A DNA stretch of 41,348 nt, taken from Oscillospiraceae bacterium (lineage in GTDB: Bacteria; Bacillota; Clostridia; Oscillospirales; Ruminococcaceae). Each line of letters begins with the position of its first letter. Position 1 is the first letter of the stretch. The DNA is taken from positions 1-41,348 of the forward strand of contig JAHHUD010000004.1 of the NCBI GenBank assembly GCA_020024185.1, in the 5' to 3' direction. Made by a program: the position numbers and the translations under genes. Shown piece after piece: positions 1 through 7,677 of the stretch. The notes beneath the pieces were generated by a model. It worked only from the letters and a program-made list of their open reading frames with translations. It was not told the origin of the DNA and ran no database searches.

Positions 1-150
1 CATTTCACTTACTGCTAATTATGAGATTTTTTGCTCAGCACCATTTTTTTATCAAACTATATAAGTTTAATAAAAATCTATGTTTTTATAAATTTATCTA
101 ATGAAGTATATACCGTTTTATCGGTTAAAATGGCATGTTGTTACATCATA

Positions 151-2187
151 TTAATAGAGTTTTGCACCTGCTGGAATTCGCTTATCAACCATCAATAAGT
201 TTAGTTTTTCAACGCCTTCTTCATGGTGAACAGCAGAGATAATCATACCACATGAATCAATACCCATCATTTTTCTTGGTGGCAAGTTTGTTATTGCGAT
301 AAGTGTTTTGCCAATAAGTGTTTCTGGTTCATAGTATTCATGGATACCACTGAGAATTACACGGTCTGTATCTGTACCGTCATCAAGAGTGAATTTAAGA
401 AGTTTTTTGCTCTTTGGCACTGCTTCACATTCTTTTACTTTAACTGCTCTAAAATCTGATTTTGCAAATGTTTCAAAATCTACAAAATCTGTAAAGAGTG
501 GTTCTATTTCTACATTAGAAAAATCAATTTTTTCGTTGATTTCTTCCTTTATTTCTTCTTTAAACTCTTCAATTTCTTCTTTTACTTCTTCAACAACATC
601 ACTTACAACTTCTTTTACAGCACTAACTGCTTTTGCCATAAAGCTGTTATCCATATTTCTTTGATTGTTTGCTGTTTCTGTTTTTGCAACCGGTTTCATT
701 GTTGGGAAGAGCAATACATCACGGATTGAAGCTGAATCTGTAAGCAACATTACAAGTCTGTCAACACCAAAACCAAGACCACCTGTTGGAGCAAGACCAT
801 ATTCCAAAGCTGTAACATAATCATAGTCAACCTGAGCTTTTGTAGTTGGGTCAAGTTCTCTTCTATCTGCAACTTGTTTTTCAAAACGAGCTCTCTGGTC
901 AATTGGGTCATTAAGCTCACTAAATGCGTTACCAAACTCTGTTGCATTGATAAAGTATTCAAAACGCTCTGTCATCATTGGATTTTCAGGTTTGCGTTTT
1001 GCAAGTGGGCTTATTTCTACTGGGTAATCATAAATAAATGTTGGTTGAATAAGATTTTCTTCAACAAATGCGTCAAAGAATTCAGAAAGAATAGCACCTT
1101 TTGATGGAACTTCTGGAAGTTCAACATTGTGCTGTTTAGAGATAGCAATAGCTTCTTCGTCAGAAGAAATTTGGTCAAAGTCAACGCCAGAATATTTTTT
1201 AACAGCTTCTGTCATTGTCATTCTTTCCCAGTGAGAAAGGTCAATAATTTTGCCATCGTATGGAATTTGCAATGTGCCACAAACTTTTTGTGTCACTGTT
1301 TTCATCATATCTTCTACAAGGTCCATCATGCCGTTATAGTCTGTGTATGCTTGGTATAACTCAATAGAAGTAAATTCTGGGTTATGTTTTGTATCCATAC
1401 CTTCATTACGGAAAATACGTCCAACTTCATAAACTTTATCAAAGCCACCAACAATAAGACGTTTGAGATAAAGTTCTGTTTCAATTCTGAGAACCATATC
1501 CATATCAAGAGTATTGTGGTGTGTATAGAATGGACGAGCAGACGCACCAATTTCAAGTGGAGTGAGAATTGGAGTATCAACTTCAAGGAATCCACGATTA
1601 TCAAGAAATTCTCTAAGAGCACGCAATATAAGACTGCGTTTTACAAATGTACCTTTAACTTCTGGATTAACAATAAGGTCAACTTCTCTTTGACGATATC
1701 TCATATCTTGGTCTTTAAGACCATGGAATTTTTCTGGAAGTGGAAGCAATGATTTGCTTAAAAGTTCTATTGACTTAACTCTTACAGAAACTTCTCCGTG
1801 TTTTGTACGGAAAACTTCACCTGTAACGCCAGCAATATCACCAATATCCCAAGTGCAAACTTCTTTAAAGTAGTCAACACCGAGAGCATCTTGTCTAAGA
1901 TAAAGCTGAATTTTGCCTGATGTATCTCTCAAATCCATGAAAGCAGCTTTACCCATAATACGTTTGGACATAATACGTCCTGCAAGGCTGATTGTGTTAT
2001 GTTCTTCTGCTTCGTCATCGAAATTATCAACTTCTGTCTGAGCATAGCTTGTAACATTAAATTTTGTTTTTGCGTATGGGTTCTGCCCTTTTTCTTGCAA
2101 TGATTTAAGTTTATCACGGCGAACCTGCAAAATTTCGCTCAAAGAAACTTCTTGTGTAACTTCAATGTTTGGATTTTTCTGTTCCAT
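151..2187 (-). CDS. lysS: Lysyl-tRNA synthetase (class II) with C-terminal tRNA-binding domain
   Basis: Charges tRNA-Lys with lysine in the cytosol. At 678 residues it is well above the roughly 500 usual for bacterial LysRS. An OB-fold anticodon-binding domain (about 65-150) precedes the class II catalytic core, with motif 2 around 257-278 (RIFRNEGMDTKHNPEF) and motif 3 around 469-481 (GGLGFGVDRLVML). The canonical enzyme ends near 500. It is followed by a highly charged VKEE/FKEE helix (about 515-553) and a second OB-fold of the Trbp111/EMAP type (about 560-678: SDFRAVKVKECEAVPKSKKL, then LPPRKMMGIDSCGMIIS), like the appended domain of many MetRS. The ATG has AAAGGAG just upstream. It follows greA on the same strand but has its own promoter after the greA terminator. 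The identity is certain; a role for the extra domain in tRNA affinity or dimerisation is inferred from Trbp111. Confidence 0.96.
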   Translation of the reverse strand: MEQKNPNIEVTQEVSLSEILQVRRDKLKSLQEKGQNPYAKTKFNVTSYAQTEVDNFDDEAEEHNTISLAGRIMSKRIMGKAAFMDLRDTSGKIQLYLRQDALGVDYFKEVCTWDIGDIAGVTGEVFRTKHGEVSVRVKSIELLSKSLLPLPEKFHGLKDQDMRYRQREVDLIVNPEVKGTFVKRSLILRALREFLDNRGFLEVDTPILTPLEIGASARPFYTHHNTLDMDMVLRIETELYLKRLIVGGFDKVYEVGRIFRNEGMDTKHNPEFTSIELYQAYTDYNGMMDLVEDMMKTVTQKVCGTLQIPYDGKIIDLSHWERMTMTEAVKKYSGVDFDQISSDEEAIAISKQHNVELPEVPSKGAILSEFFDAFVEENLIQPTFIYDYPVEISPLAKRKPENPMMTERFEYFINATEFGNAFSELNDPIDQRARFEKQVADRRELDPTTKAQVDYDYVTALEYGLAPTGGLGFGVDRLVMLLTDSASIRDVLLFPTMKPVAKTETANNQRNMDNSFMAKAVSAVKEVVSDVVEEVKEEIEEFKEEIKEEINEKIDFSNVEIEPLFTDFVDFETFAKSDFRAVKVKECEAVPKSKKLLKFTLDDGTDTDRVILSGIHEYYEPETLIGKTLIAITNLPPRKMMGIDSCGMIISAVHHEEGVEKLNLLMVDKRIPAGAKLY

Positions 2188-2270
2188 TTTTTTCTCCTTT
2201 AATTTATTATTATTTAAAATTTAACTTAAAAACTTATTTTTATTGATACAGTTATACACAATACTATATC

Positions 2271-2299
2271 ATTATATATTTTATCATTAGATGTAACAA
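2271..2299 (-). promoter_or_regulatory. Sigma-A promoter of lysS
   Basis: On the minus strand TTGTTA (2299-2294) is followed after 17 bases by TATAAT (2276-2271). It lies between the greA terminator and the lysS start, so it explains lysS expression independent of greA. Not tested for alternatives in this AT-rich stretch. Confidence 0.5.
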
Positions 2300-2320
2300 T
2301 TTACAATATAGTATAACAAC

Positions 2321-2348
2321 AAAAAAAGAGGCAAAACGCCTCTTTTTA
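2321..2348 (-). terminator. Intrinsic terminator of greA
   Basis: AGAGGC (2327-2332) pairs with GCCTCT (2338-2343) around a five-base loop. Runs of A on the plus strand at both sides give a U-tract on the minus strand after the stem, so it ends greA transcription and could work in both directions. Confidence 0.8.
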
Positions 2349-2371
2349 CTGTAAATTATTACCTTTAACAA

Positions 2372-2842
2372 TTAGTCAACTGATTTAATAGTGAGTTTCA
2401 TAACTGCACCTGTTGGAAGATTAACCTCAACAACTTCACCATTTTTATGACCAATAAGAGCTGCTCCAATTGGAGAATCTAAGCTGATTTTACCATTAAA
2501 TGGGTCAAATTCTGTTGCTCCAACAATATCGTATTCTTCTTCGTCGCCGTCTTCATCAACAACAACAACGTGTGCACCAACGTTGATGCCATTTTTACGC
2601 ATTTCTTCTTTATTTACAATTTTAGCATTTTTAAGTGTGTATTCAATTTCGTTAATCTCTTGTTCTATAAGACCTTGTTCATTTTTTGCTTCGTCATATT
2701 CGCTGTTTTCTGAAAGGTCTCCAAAGCCACGAGCCACTTTGATTTTTTCTGCAATTTCAGGTCTTTTTTCTGTTTTAAGGTATTCGAGTTGTTTTTCAAG
2801 ATCCTCGTAACCTGCTTGTGTCAATAAAATTTCTTTACTCAA
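2372..2842 (-). CDS. greA: Transcription elongation factor GreA
   Basis: Rescues backtracked RNA polymerase by stimulating transcript cleavage through the secondary channel. With a TTG start the protein is 156 residues, matching the family length; it begins (M)SKEILLTQAGYEDLEKQL. The N-terminal coiled coil carries the acidic tip GDLSENSEYDEAKNEQG, equivalent to the catalytic Asp/Glu pair. The C-terminal FKBP-like domain includes GAHVVVVDEDGDEEEYDIVG and DSPIGAALIGHKNGEVVEV. I chose the TTG at 2842-2840 because AAAAAGGAGA lies about 8 bases upstream and because family members start just here. An in-frame ATG at 2884 would add 14 atypical residues without a good ribosome site. It has its own strong promoter and terminator. 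Confidence 0.95.
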   Translation of the reverse strand: MSKEILLTQAGYEDLEKQLEYLKTEKRPEIAEKIKVARGFGDLSENSEYDEAKNEQGLIEQEINEIEYTLKNAKIVNKEEMRKNGINVGAHVVVVDEDGDEEEYDIVGATEFDPFNGKISLDSPIGAALIGHKNGEVVEVNLPTGAVMKLTIKSVD

Positions 2843-2913
2843 TTTTATAATCTCCTTTTTTAAAAATAACTGCGCTTTCTGCACTGCTACTTTTGCTTTA
2901 ACAGCATTAGTAT

Positions 2914-2942
2914 AGTATATATAGAAAAATTGAAAATGTCAA
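2914..2942 (-). promoter_or_regulatory. Sigma-A promoter of greA
   Basis: A perfect -35 TTGACA (2942-2937) is followed after exactly 17 bases by TATACT (2919-2914) on the minus strand. It sits about 70 bases upstream of the TTG start of greA and is one of the best promoter matches in the window. Confidence 0.85.
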
Positions 2943-3064
2943 TATAATTTGTTAAAAATTCATATAACTTTTTGTAAATTTAAAACTTTTATAGTTCAAT
3001 ATATGCAAAAATTAATTTTATATAACAATAATTTATTTTATAATTTTTATGTGCTGATATATAG

Positions 3065-3097
3065 CAAAAAAGGCCCACAGAGTGTGAGCCGTTTTTT
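3065..3097 (-). terminator. Intrinsic terminator after the EF-G-like gene
   Basis: GGCCCACA (3072-3079) and TGTGAGCC (3083-3090) form an 8-pair stem with one G-U and a three-base loop. A run of A before and of T after the stem makes it a likely bidirectional terminator; in the minus direction it ends the EF-G-like gene. Confidence 0.85.
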
Positions 3098-3124
3098 GCC
3101 GGTTAAAGTAAAAGGGAGTTGTAG

Positions 3125-5200
3125 CTATTCTTCGTCATATTTGGCAACAATAAAGTTTTTTGCGTCCTCAATAACTTTGCCTTCAAGATTACTTGGAAGC
3201 TGTTCATATCTTACAAATTCAAATGTAAAATATCCGTTGCCAGCTGTAAGAGAACGAATATATGTTGTAAAGTCTGCCATTTCGCTTATTGGGCATTCAG
3301 CCAATACAGCCTGCATACCGTCTTCTGCTGGGTCCATACCTATAACACGGCCACGACGTTTATTAACTTCGCCCATAACATCACCTGCGTTTTGAGCAGG
3401 CACAACTGCTTTAAGTGTTCCAAATGGTTCAAGCAGTACCGGGCTTGCTTCTTTAAGCCCTGATTTATATGCAAGTGTTGCAGCCATTTTAAATGCCATT
3501 TCAGAGGAGTCCACCGGATGATAAGAACCATCAAGCAATGTTGCTTTCAATCCAACAACCGGATATCCTGCAAGAACACCATATTTAATTGCATTTTGCA
3601 AGCCTTTTTCAACTGCTGGGAAATAGTTCTTTGGCACAGAACCACCAAATACTTTTTCTTCAAATACAAGCTCTTCGCTTTCAGTTGGAGAAAATTCTAT
3701 AATAACGTGACCATATTGACCATGACCACCAGATTGTTTTTTGTGTTTTCCTTCTGCCTTAACAGTTTTACGGATTGTTTCTCTGTATGCAACTCTTGGT
3801 GTAAAAAGTTCAGCTTCAACGCCAAATTTTCCTTTCATTTTTGCCAAAACAACATCAAGATGTTGTTCACCCAATCCTTTTATAAGCTGTTGTGCAGTTT
3901 CTACATCTTGACGATATGCAACTGTGCAGTCTTCTTCCATAATTCTATGAAGTGTTGTAGAAATTTTTGCCTCATCACCTTTTTTCTTAGGTTTTATGCA
4001 CATTTCCATTGTAGGTGTTGGAAAATCAAATTCCGGATATCTATATTCATTTTGTGGGTCACAAAGAATATCTCCTGTTTTTGCACCTGCAAGTTTTGTA
4101 ACTGCCCCGATATCACCGGCTTTGATATATTCTGCGTCTATCTGCTTTTTGCCACGGATAAAGAGCAGTTTACCCATTTTTTCGCTTTCACCGGTTGTTG
4201 TATTTATAACATTTGAGTCTGGTTTCAAGTTGCCACTCAAGACTTTTACAAAGCTCATTTTTCCAACAAATGGGTCTGCAACTGTTTTAAATACAAGTGC
4301 TGCAACCTGACTGTTTTCGTTAAATGGCAATACAACATCAGTTGAACCAAGCTTAAGTGCTGTACCTTGTGTATCATCTGGGGAAGGAACAAGATTATCA
4401 ATTGTATCACAGAGTAAATCCAAAGCCTCAAGTTTTACACTTGAACCACATAAAACCGGTGTGATAGTACCTTCTTTAACACCTTTTTGAATACCTTTTA
4501 AAATTTCTGCTTTTGTAAACTGTTCACCGGAGAAATATTTTTCAAACAATTCTTCATCAGTTTCTGCAACAGCCTCGTTTATAGATGTTACAAGACCGTC
4601 AAGACGGTGTCCGGTTGCAGGCATAACAACTTCTTCTGCAACACCATTTTTATATACATAAGCCTTAAAACTTATCAAATCAATATAAACAGTATCATCG
4701 CCTTTTGCCACCGGAACAACAACAGGACAAATTTTTGGTCCAAATTCTGTCTTTAATTCTTCAAAAACTTTATAGAAATCTGCATTTTCAACATCAATTT
4801 TTGAAACAAAAATCATTGTGTTTTTTCCGTTTTTTTCTGCAAGCTTATACGCTTTTTTTGTGCCAACTTCAAGGCCATCTTTTGCACTTACTGTAAGCAA
4901 AACTGTTTCGCAAGCTTTAACGCCTTCATACATACCCAGTTCAAAATCAAAAAGTCCCGGAGCATCAATAATATTGACTTTTGATTGTTTAAATTCGTAT
5001 GGTGCAATTGTACTTGAAAGGGAGCATTTTCTTTTAATTTCTTCTGCATCAAAATCACTTACTGTGTTTCCTTCATCTGTTTTTCCAAGACGGTCGGTTG
5101 CCTTGTTAATATAAAGGAGTGCCTCTGTAAGACTTGTTTTACCACTACCTGCATGGCCAGAAACAAGAATATTTTTGATTTTCAATTGTTTGTAGTCCAT
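3125..5200 (-). CDS. Elongation factor G-like translational GTPase (EF-G2 type)
   Basis: Ribosome-associated GTPase related to FusA, 691 residues, with the EF-G domain order. G1 is GHAGSGKT (15-22). Instead of the canonical DTPGH, G3 reads DAPGL (79-83), so the His that activates GTP hydrolysis in EF-G is Leu. G4 is SKID (133-136) instead of NKxD. The switch I RGITI motif is missing (KRKCSLSST in its place). Domain IV keeps KKQSGGHGQYGHVIIEFSP, and the C-terminal part has GTLKAVVPAQNAGDVMGEVN and GRVIGMDP. These features match the divergent EF-G2-like family that many Firmicutes carry beside true FusA. The true fusA would normally be in a str operon, which is not in this window. The gene stands alone with its own promoter and terminator. 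Its role is uncertain; a stress- or stationary-phase translation factor is possible. Confidence 0.88.
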   Translation of the reverse strand: MDYKQLKIKNILVSGHAGSGKTSLTEALLYINKATDRLGKTDEGNTVSDFDAEEIKRKCSLSSTIAPYEFKQSKVNIIDAPGLFDFELGMYEGVKACETVLLTVSAKDGLEVGTKKAYKLAEKNGKNTMIFVSKIDVENADFYKVFEELKTEFGPKICPVVVPVAKGDDTVYIDLISFKAYVYKNGVAEEVVMPATGHRLDGLVTSINEAVAETDEELFEKYFSGEQFTKAEILKGIQKGVKEGTITPVLCGSSVKLEALDLLCDTIDNLVPSPDDTQGTALKLGSTDVVLPFNENSQVAALVFKTVADPFVGKMSFVKVLSGNLKPDSNVINTTTGESEKMGKLLFIRGKKQIDAEYIKAGDIGAVTKLAGAKTGDILCDPQNEYRYPEFDFPTPTMEMCIKPKKKGDEAKISTTLHRIMEEDCTVAYRQDVETAQQLIKGLGEQHLDVVLAKMKGKFGVEAELFTPRVAYRETIRKTVKAEGKHKKQSGGHGQYGHVIIEFSPTESEELVFEEKVFGGSVPKNYFPAVEKGLQNAIKYGVLAGYPVVGLKATLLDGSYHPVDSSEMAFKMAATLAYKSGLKEASPVLLEPFGTLKAVVPAQNAGDVMGEVNKRRGRVIGMDPAEDGMQAVLAECPISEMADFTTYIRSLTAGNGYFTFEFVRYEQLPSNLEGKVIEDAKNFIVAKYDEE

Positions 5201-5242
5201 AATAATGAACCCCCTTTTTCTTTTTATTTTTTCGTTTCACAC

Positions 5243-5264
5243 TGCACATTTAACCTTATGTGCA
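5243..5264 (-). promoter_or_regulatory. Inverted repeat at the predicted start site of the EF-G-like gene
   Basis: TGCACAT (5243-5249) and ATGTGCA (5258-5264) form a perfect 7-base inverted repeat with an 8-base centre. It begins two bases past the predicted -10 box, so it would cover the transcription start and form the very 5' end of the transcript. It could be an operator or an RNA-stabilising 5' hairpin. The identity of any binding protein is unknown. Confidence 0.35.
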
Positions 5265-5265
5265 A

Positions 5266-5294
5266 ATCATACAAAAATTATACACCATTATCAA
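5266..5294 (-). promoter_or_regulatory. Sigma-A promoter of the EF-G-like gene
   Basis: TTGATA (5294-5289) and TATGAT (5271-5266) with a 17-base spacer on the minus strand, about 65 bases upstream of the ATG. The rest of the 5201-5501 gap holds this promoter, the start-site inverted repeat and the fba terminator, and nothing else that I recognise. Confidence 0.6.
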
Positions 5295-5410
5295 AAACTT
5301 TTAAATACATTTACATGATTTTATCAACTAAATTTGTAGAAAAATAAACCATTCAATTGTGCAATTATACAGCTTTTACATTATATCAATAAATAATTTT
5401 TAATTTTTTT

Positions 5411-5465
5411 GGTGAAAAAAGAAAAGACAAAAGACAGTGAAGTAAACACAACACTGTCTTTTGTC
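5411..5465 (-). terminator. Intrinsic terminator of fba
   Basis: A 14-base perfect stem (arms 5426-5439 and 5452-5465, GACAAAAGACAGTG and its complement) with a 12-base loop. On the minus strand it is followed by a U-rich tract, the complement of GAAAAAAGAAAA. Confidence 0.85.
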
Positions 5466-5501
5466 CGGAATTATATATATTTGGATGTTTATGCTTTTTA
5501 A

Positions 5502-6365
5502 TTAAGCTCTGTTGATACTTCCAAAGAGTTCCATTTTTTCTTTAACACAAGCTTTGATACCTTCAAAACCTGGGTTAAGTAATTTTCTTGGGTCAAAGCC
5601 TTTACCTTGCAAGTCTTTGCCTTCTTCAATGTATTTTCTTGTTGCTGCTGCAAAAGCAAGCTGACATTCTGTATTAACATTGATTTTTGCAACACCAAGG
5701 CTGATACCTTTTTTAATCATATCTTCTGGGATACCTGTACCGCCATGGAGAACAAGTGGCATACCTTCTGTTTTTTCTTTGATTTTTTCAAGAGCATCAA
5801 AGTCAAGACCTTGCCAGTTTTCTGGATATTTACCATGAATATTACCAATACCAGCAGCAAGCATATCAATACCGAGGTCTGCAATCATTTTACATTCATC
5901 TGCGTCTGCAACTTCGCCTTTACCTACAACGCCATCTTCTTCACCACCGATAGAACCAACTTCAGCTTCGATAGAGATACCTTTTGAGTGTGCGTATTCA
6001 ACAAGTTCTTTTGTTTTTTCGATGTTTTCTTCAATTGAGTAGTGGCTGCCGTCAAACATAACTGATGAGAAACCAGCTTCAATACATTTTTTTGCGCCTT
6101 CGTAGCTGCCGTGGTCAAGGTGTAAAGCAACTGGAACTGTGATGTTAAGTTCTTCAATCATTGCTTTAACCATTGCAGCAACTGTTTTATAACCTGTCAT
6201 ATATTTGCCTGCACCTTCAGATACACCAAGAATAACAGGGCTGTTGTTTTCTTGTGCTGTTAAAAGGATAGCTTTTGTCCATTCAAGGTTATTGATGTTG
6301 AATGCACCAACTGCATAGCCTTCTGCTTTTGCTTTTTTAAGCATTTCTGTTGCGTTTACTAACAT
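5502..6365 (-). CDS. fba: Class II fructose-1,6-bisphosphate aldolase
   Basis: Zinc enzyme of glycolysis and gluconeogenesis that cleaves fructose-1,6-bisphosphate to dihydroxyacetone phosphate and glyceraldehyde-3-phosphate. 287 residues, typical for the short Firmicute FbaA form. Visible motifs are GAFNINNLEW (20-29), LHLDHG (81-86, with the catalytic Asp84 and zinc ligand His85), EAEVGSIGG (133-141), GNIHGKYP (174-181, zinc ligand His177), LHGGTGIP (206-213, zinc ligand His207) and KINVNTECQ near 227-235. The ATG at 6365 is preceded by AAGGAGA. Upstream on the minus strand TGTTATACT (6417-6409) forms an extended -10 element, suggesting its own promoter. ogg lies 122 bases upstream on the same strand with no clear terminator between, so some read-through is possible. 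Confidence 0.97.
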   Translation of the reverse strand: MLVNATEMLKKAKAEGYAVGAFNINNLEWTKAILLTAQENNSPVILGVSEGAGKYMTGYKTVAAMVKAMIEELNITVPVALHLDHGSYEGAKKCIEAGFSSVMFDGSHYSIEENIEKTKELVEYAHSKGISIEAEVGSIGGEEDGVVGKGEVADADECKMIADLGIDMLAAGIGNIHGKYPENWQGLDFDALEKIKEKTEGMPLVLHGGTGIPEDMIKKGISLGVAKINVNTECQLAFAAATRKYIEEGKDLQGKGFDPRKLLNPGFEGIKACVKEKMELFGSINRA

Positions 6366-6487
6366 TATATAAAATCTCCTTCTGAAAATTATTTTTACTA
6401 TTTGTTACAGTATAACATATTTTTAGGCATTATTATATATAATTTTGTGTTAAAATATTATCACTTTTGTATCTTTTTATCACATAA

Positions 6488-7312
6488 TCAGAGATTAAAT
6501 CTTGCATAATGGAAAATATATTGCTGTGCAATACCTTCATATCCTTTGCAACATTCCGGCACTCCCTGTGGAAATAAAATCTCCATTGCTCTGTTTATCC
6601 ACACATCTTTCGGAAAACTCTCATACTGTTTACAGCTAAACAAAAGCACGCAATCTGCAACTTTTGGGCCAACGCCCTTAATTTGCATAAGATATTTTTG
6701 TGCATCTTTATATGACATTGATTTAACTGTTACCTCATCAATTTCACCGCTTATAAATTTCTGCACTGCATCTGCAAGATATTTTGCACGAAAACCAAAT
6801 TTCATATCTTTATAATCTTGTTCTGTTATATCTTTCATCTGCTGAGCAGTTGGAAAAACAAAGCTGTTTCCAACTTTTGTGCCGTATTTTTCAGCAAGCA
6901 AATCACACAGTTTTTTTATTCTCGGTATATTGTTGTTTTGACTTATGATAAAAGTTATAAGGGTTTGAAAAAAATCTTGATTTAACACTCTTATTCCTGG
7001 CGCATATTCAATTGCTTTTTTAAGTGTTTCATCTTGAGAGAATTTTTGTTTGAGCATGTCATAATCCATATTAAGCGCAAGAAAATCTCCTATTTTTTCT
7101 GCAAGTTCATCATTTACTTGTCCATTTAGTATTTCAACTGTAAGAATTTCATCTTTTAAAGTTATATAGCAAGGTTTTGATTGTATAAACCCTGTAAATC
7201 CGTCTTTGTATTCATCAAAGCGAAAAGTTTGCCCGCATTGAAAAGTTTGCTTAAGGTCATAATCTGTAACATTTTTATATATAATTTTATTTTTTTCAAG
7301 TATATATTGCAT
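6488..7312 (-). CDS. ogg: 8-oxoguanine DNA glycosylase/AP lyase (OGG1 family)
   Basis: Removes oxidised guanine in base-excision repair. The 274-residue protein has the N-terminal OGG domain (QTFQCGQTFRFDEYKDGFTG, 22-41), which separates it from plain EndoIII proteins. It then has the HhH-GPD fold with FIISQNNNIPRIKKLC (121-136) and the hairpin MQIKGVGPKVADCVLLFS (209-226). By alignment with human OGG1, the Schiff-base lysine corresponds to Lys217 (GPKVADC) and the catalytic aspartate to Asp236 (FPKDVW). The start codon has GAGGG upstream. An extended -10 (TGTTATAAT, 7362-7354) lies about 45 bases upstream. Confidence 0.92.
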   Translation of the reverse strand: MQYILEKNKIIYKNVTDYDLKQTFQCGQTFRFDEYKDGFTGFIQSKPCYITLKDEILTVEILNGQVNDELAEKIGDFLALNMDYDMLKQKFSQDETLKKAIEYAPGIRVLNQDFFQTLITFIISQNNNIPRIKKLCDLLAEKYGTKVGNSFVFPTAQQMKDITEQDYKDMKFGFRAKYLADAVQKFISGEIDEVTVKSMSYKDAQKYLMQIKGVGPKVADCVLLFSCKQYESFPKDVWINRAMEILFPQGVPECCKGYEGIAQQYIFHYARFNL

Positions 7313-7353
7313 ATATCGTAACCCTCTGGAAATAAATTGAATATTTTACATAT

Positions 7354-7362
7354 ATTATAACA
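7354..7362 (-). promoter_or_regulatory. Extended -10 promoter of ogg
   Basis: TGTTATAAT on the minus strand is a perfect TGn-TATAAT element about 45 bases before the ogg ATG. No convincing -35 lies 17 bases further upstream. Confidence 0.5.
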
Positions 7363-7477
7363 CAAACTTATTTTTTTACCTCGATTATTTTTATCTCAAA
7401 AAGACTATAATTTTATTATAAAGTTTGTGAAAAGTAACCATTGACTTTTCCATATATTACAAAAAGTTTTAAACAGA

Positions 7478-7588
7478 GTTTTCAACACTATGTTGAAAAC
7501 TATGGCTTTTCGAGCATTTTCAACATAATAAAAAGCCTTATTTTAAGGCAGTTTTCAACTGTTTCAACTGAGTTTTCAACATTCGACA
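7478..7588. repeat. Cluster of TTTTCAAC motifs with one perfect 0A box
   Basis: A perfect 10-base inverted repeat, GTTTTCAACA (7478-7487) and TGTTGAAAAC (7491-7500), is followed by further copies: ATTTTCAACA near 7516-7525, GTTTTCAACT at 7551-7560, GTTTCAACT at 7561-7569 and GTTTTCAACA at 7572-7581. This last copy abuts TTCGACA (7582-7588), which on the minus strand reads TGTCGAA, the consensus Spo0A box. TGTTGAA differs from TGTCGAA by one base, so several copies are near-consensus 0A boxes. A small hairpin (GCCTTA/TAAGGC, 7535-7549) within the cluster has a U-tract only on the minus strand. The whole lies in the 365-base gap between ogg and the small membrane protein gene. Confidence 0.6.
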
Positions 7589-7622
7589 AGTTTTTACAGA
7601 ATTAACTATTTGTAATTTTAAC

Positions 7623-7651
7623 TTTACTTATTTATATAAATTACCTATACT
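7623..7651 (+). promoter_or_regulatory. Sigma-A promoter of the small membrane protein gene
   Basis: TTTACT (7623-7628), 17-base spacer, TATACT (7646-7651), 27 bases before the ATG at 7678. The perfect 0A box ends 34 bases upstream of the -35, a position from which Spo0A could act. Confidence 0.6.
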
Positions 7652-7677
7652 TGTATATTTTTCACTGGAGGTCATAT

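Noticed and set aside
1..150. Terminator or gene remnant downstream of lysS
   Set aside because: Only a 4-5 base ACCG/CGGT pairing near 113-125 without a proper U-tract; no coding pattern. The lysS terminator may lie elsewhere or be weak.
3518..4216. 232-codon plus-strand open frame
   Set aside because: Antisense to the EF-G-like gene; rich in Phe, Cys and Asn as expected from reverse reading of Glu/Lys-rich coding DNA.
7478..7581. Possible cluster of DnaA boxes or replication origin
   Set aside because: TTTTCAACA differs from TTATNCACA at the conserved CACA core, and no dnaA, dnaN or AT-rich unwinding repeats with those genes are nearby.
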